IMG/VR virus record: IMGVR_UViG_3300028025_007010
Location: 1-24,320 of that record
Reading direction: 5' to 3' (one strand)
From: a virus
DNA: 24,320 bases
Under the pieces are notes generated by a model that was not told where the DNA came from, ran no database searches, and was given only the letters and a program-made list of their open reading frames with translations. The translations under genes and the position numbers were made by a program. The first letter of the stretch is position 1, and each line of letters starts with the position of its first letter. Shown here one piece after another: positions 23,117-24,320 of this stretch.

Positions 23117-24320
23117 ATGGCTACAGCTACTATAACTTTAACCACTGCGGGAACAGGAACAGGACCATTTGATCTGTATTCCGATTTTGATGGATACGTT
23201 ACACCATTCGAAACAGGTGTTGATAAATCATTATTGGTTTCTGGATATACAACATCATTGGTTTATAATGGAACGACTATAATTAGAGTTCAGTCCACGA
23301 GTATACAGTGTACAAATTATATAGATTTGCCAGTATCCGGTATAACTACCACAACCACGACAACAACATCAACCACGACAACAACGACAATTCCTCCACC
23401 GACATGTGTATGTTATACAGTTTATTATACTGGTCCCCCACCATTTCCTGCGCCGACTGTTCAGTCTACATCTTTCTCATATATTGATTGTTCAGGTGCT
23501 ACAGTGAATTCTAGTGTAGGAGATGATGGATTTATACCATCCTCTCGTGATATTTGTACTCAAAGTGAATCTAGTATTACGATAACCGGTGGTGACAATC
23601 TAGCTAGCTGGGACGAGTCACTGTTTAATTGCTGTACTAGTAATCCAATGGATCTTAGTTATGGCTCGAGTCTTTTCGAAGTTTGTAACTCTCCAACTCT
23701 TGTGTCTGTTTGTGCTGATACAAATGATATATGTACCGCAACAACATTAACAAATTCTGATTTTAGCATGAATTGTTCTACCACTCCTGCACCTTCAGGA
23801 TATTATGGGGATGGAACAAACCAAAGATATTGGAACGGGGGAGCATTTACTACTTTATGTAGTGTTTGTAGTGGATGTTTAGTTGCTGACACATTAATAA
23901 CGATATCTGATGGGACAACTAAATTGATACAGGATGTACAAGTTGGTGATGTATTGAAATCCATTGATGTTGCAGGAATGCCTCTGACACCTGACCAATG
24001 GTACCATTGGAGCAGTGATACATTAGATTATGTGGATTCCATATCAACTGTGATTGGCGTATCAGTGCATGAATTTGATTCCGTGATAAACATTAATGAC
24101 GGTAAATTAATTGCAACCTACACACATAACCATGTGGTTAAACAAGATGACGTGTGGTACATTAGAACAACATTCGAATTAAATGTTGGCGATGTGTTAT
24201 TAGATATAGATAATAACGAATTTGAAATTACATCATTGGTTGTTATGAATGCACCAATAACTGTATATGATATTGATGTGAATAACAGTAATTTATATTT
24301 TGCAAATAATACATTAACAC
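23117..24320 (+). CDS. Cys-rich adhesin-like protein with Hint (self-processing) domain, 3' end outside the window
   Basis: An open frame from ATG 23117 to the last base, with no stop (401 codons visible). Residues 1-76 form a small beta domain; residues 77-91 are a poly-Thr linker like those in the previous gene. Residues 92-253 are unusually Cys-rich (12 cysteines; pieces such as PPTCVCYTVYY, YIDCSG and FNCCTS) and look like small disulfide- or metal-bonded beta domains. At C254 a Hint/intein-type domain begins: CLVADTLITISDGTTK then LIQDVQVGDVLKS (block A), GKLIATYTHNHVV with T334-x-x-H337 (block B), and VYDIDVNNSNLYFANNTLT (383-401), a near-match to block F, whose expected HN pair would fall just past the window end. 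About 150 residues leave no room for a homing endonuclease. Cleavage or splicing at C254 is expected from the family; which one cannot be seen here. Confidence 0.78.
   Translation, partial: MATATITLTTAGTGTGPFDLYSDFDGYVTPFETGVDKSLLVSGYTTSLVYNGTTIIRVQSTSIQCTNYIDLPVSGITTTTTTTTSTTTTTTIPPPTCVCYTVYYTGPPPFPAPTVQSTSFSYIDCSGATVNSSVGDDGFIPSSRDICTQSESSITITGGDNLASWDESLFNCCTSNPMDLSYGSSLFEVCNSPTLVSVCADTNDICTATTLTNSDFSMNCSTTPAPSGYYGDGTNQRYWNGGAFTTLCSVCSGCLVADTLITISDGTTKLIQDVQVGDVLKSIDVAGMPLTPDQWYHWSSDTLDYVDSISTVIGVSVHEFDSVININDGKLIATYTHNHVVKQDDVWYIRTTFELNVGDVLLDIDNNEFEITSLVVMNAPITVYDIDVNNSNLYFANNTLT
23345..23389 (+). repeat. Poly-threonine linker in the Hint-domain protein
   Basis: A 15-codon Thr tract (one Ser inside) followed by IPPP, encoded by mixed ACT, ACC, ACA and ACG codons. 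It mirrors the tracts near the end of the previous gene and links the N-terminal beta domain to the Cys-rich region. Confidence 0.9.

Noticed and set aside
1-24320. tRNA genes, transposases, integrases or attachment sites
   Set aside because: I saw no cloverleaf with a CCA-proximal stem pattern, no recombinase motifs and no terminal repeats in the window.

Overview
The window looks like part of the structural (baseplate and tail-fibre) cluster of a large contractile-tailed phage (myovirus), probably infecting a member of the Bacteroidota. The phage call rests on a run of recognisable baseplate families: a gp53-like wedge protein, a gpD/gp27-like hub, a gp5-like spike, gp25, and a gp6/baseplate-J-like protein. 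The host call is inference. The DNA is AT-rich, start codons sit behind short A/T-rich leaders, and I see no clear Shine-Dalgarno motif before any gene, which is the usual Bacteroidota pattern. All genes are on the + strand and tightly packed, with several 11-nt overlaps. The longest gap is 86 nt. I see no tRNA, CRISPR array, transposase or integrase.

Layout: (a) 1-3497 holds small, mostly unrecognised genes plus a Nudix hydrolase; the first gene enters from outside the window. (b) 3519-12161 is the central baseplate: a tube- or cap-like protein, a gp53-like LysM protein, the hub, a 766-aa protein ending in a 23-residue repeat array, a spike with no lysozyme domain, and an unrecognised 518-aa protein. 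(c) 12248-14804 is a two-gene insert of non-structural type: a multi-S1-domain RNA-binding protein overlapping an amidoligase-like protein that carries a C-terminal beta-helix-like domain. (d) 14822-24320 returns to structure: a 258-aa protein, gp25, gp6-like, a 176-aa protein, a 1593-aa wedge/fibre fusion, and a Cys-rich adhesin-like protein that runs off the window.

The hub, spike and tube-like proteins probably form the axial part of the baseplate; gp53-, gp25- and gp6-like proteins form the wedges; the two last genes carry the outward, host-facing parts. The most striking feature is a Hint (intein/hedgehog-type self-processing) domain in the last protein, placed after a poly-threonine linker and a Cys-rich region. 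The preceding fibre gene has the same kind of poly-threonine linkers. Also worth a second look are the S1-domain protein, the amidoligase-like protein lacking the family's usual histidines, the 69-bp repeat array, a cupredoxin-like fibre domain without copper ligands, and a hairpin plus minicistron at the gp25 start.
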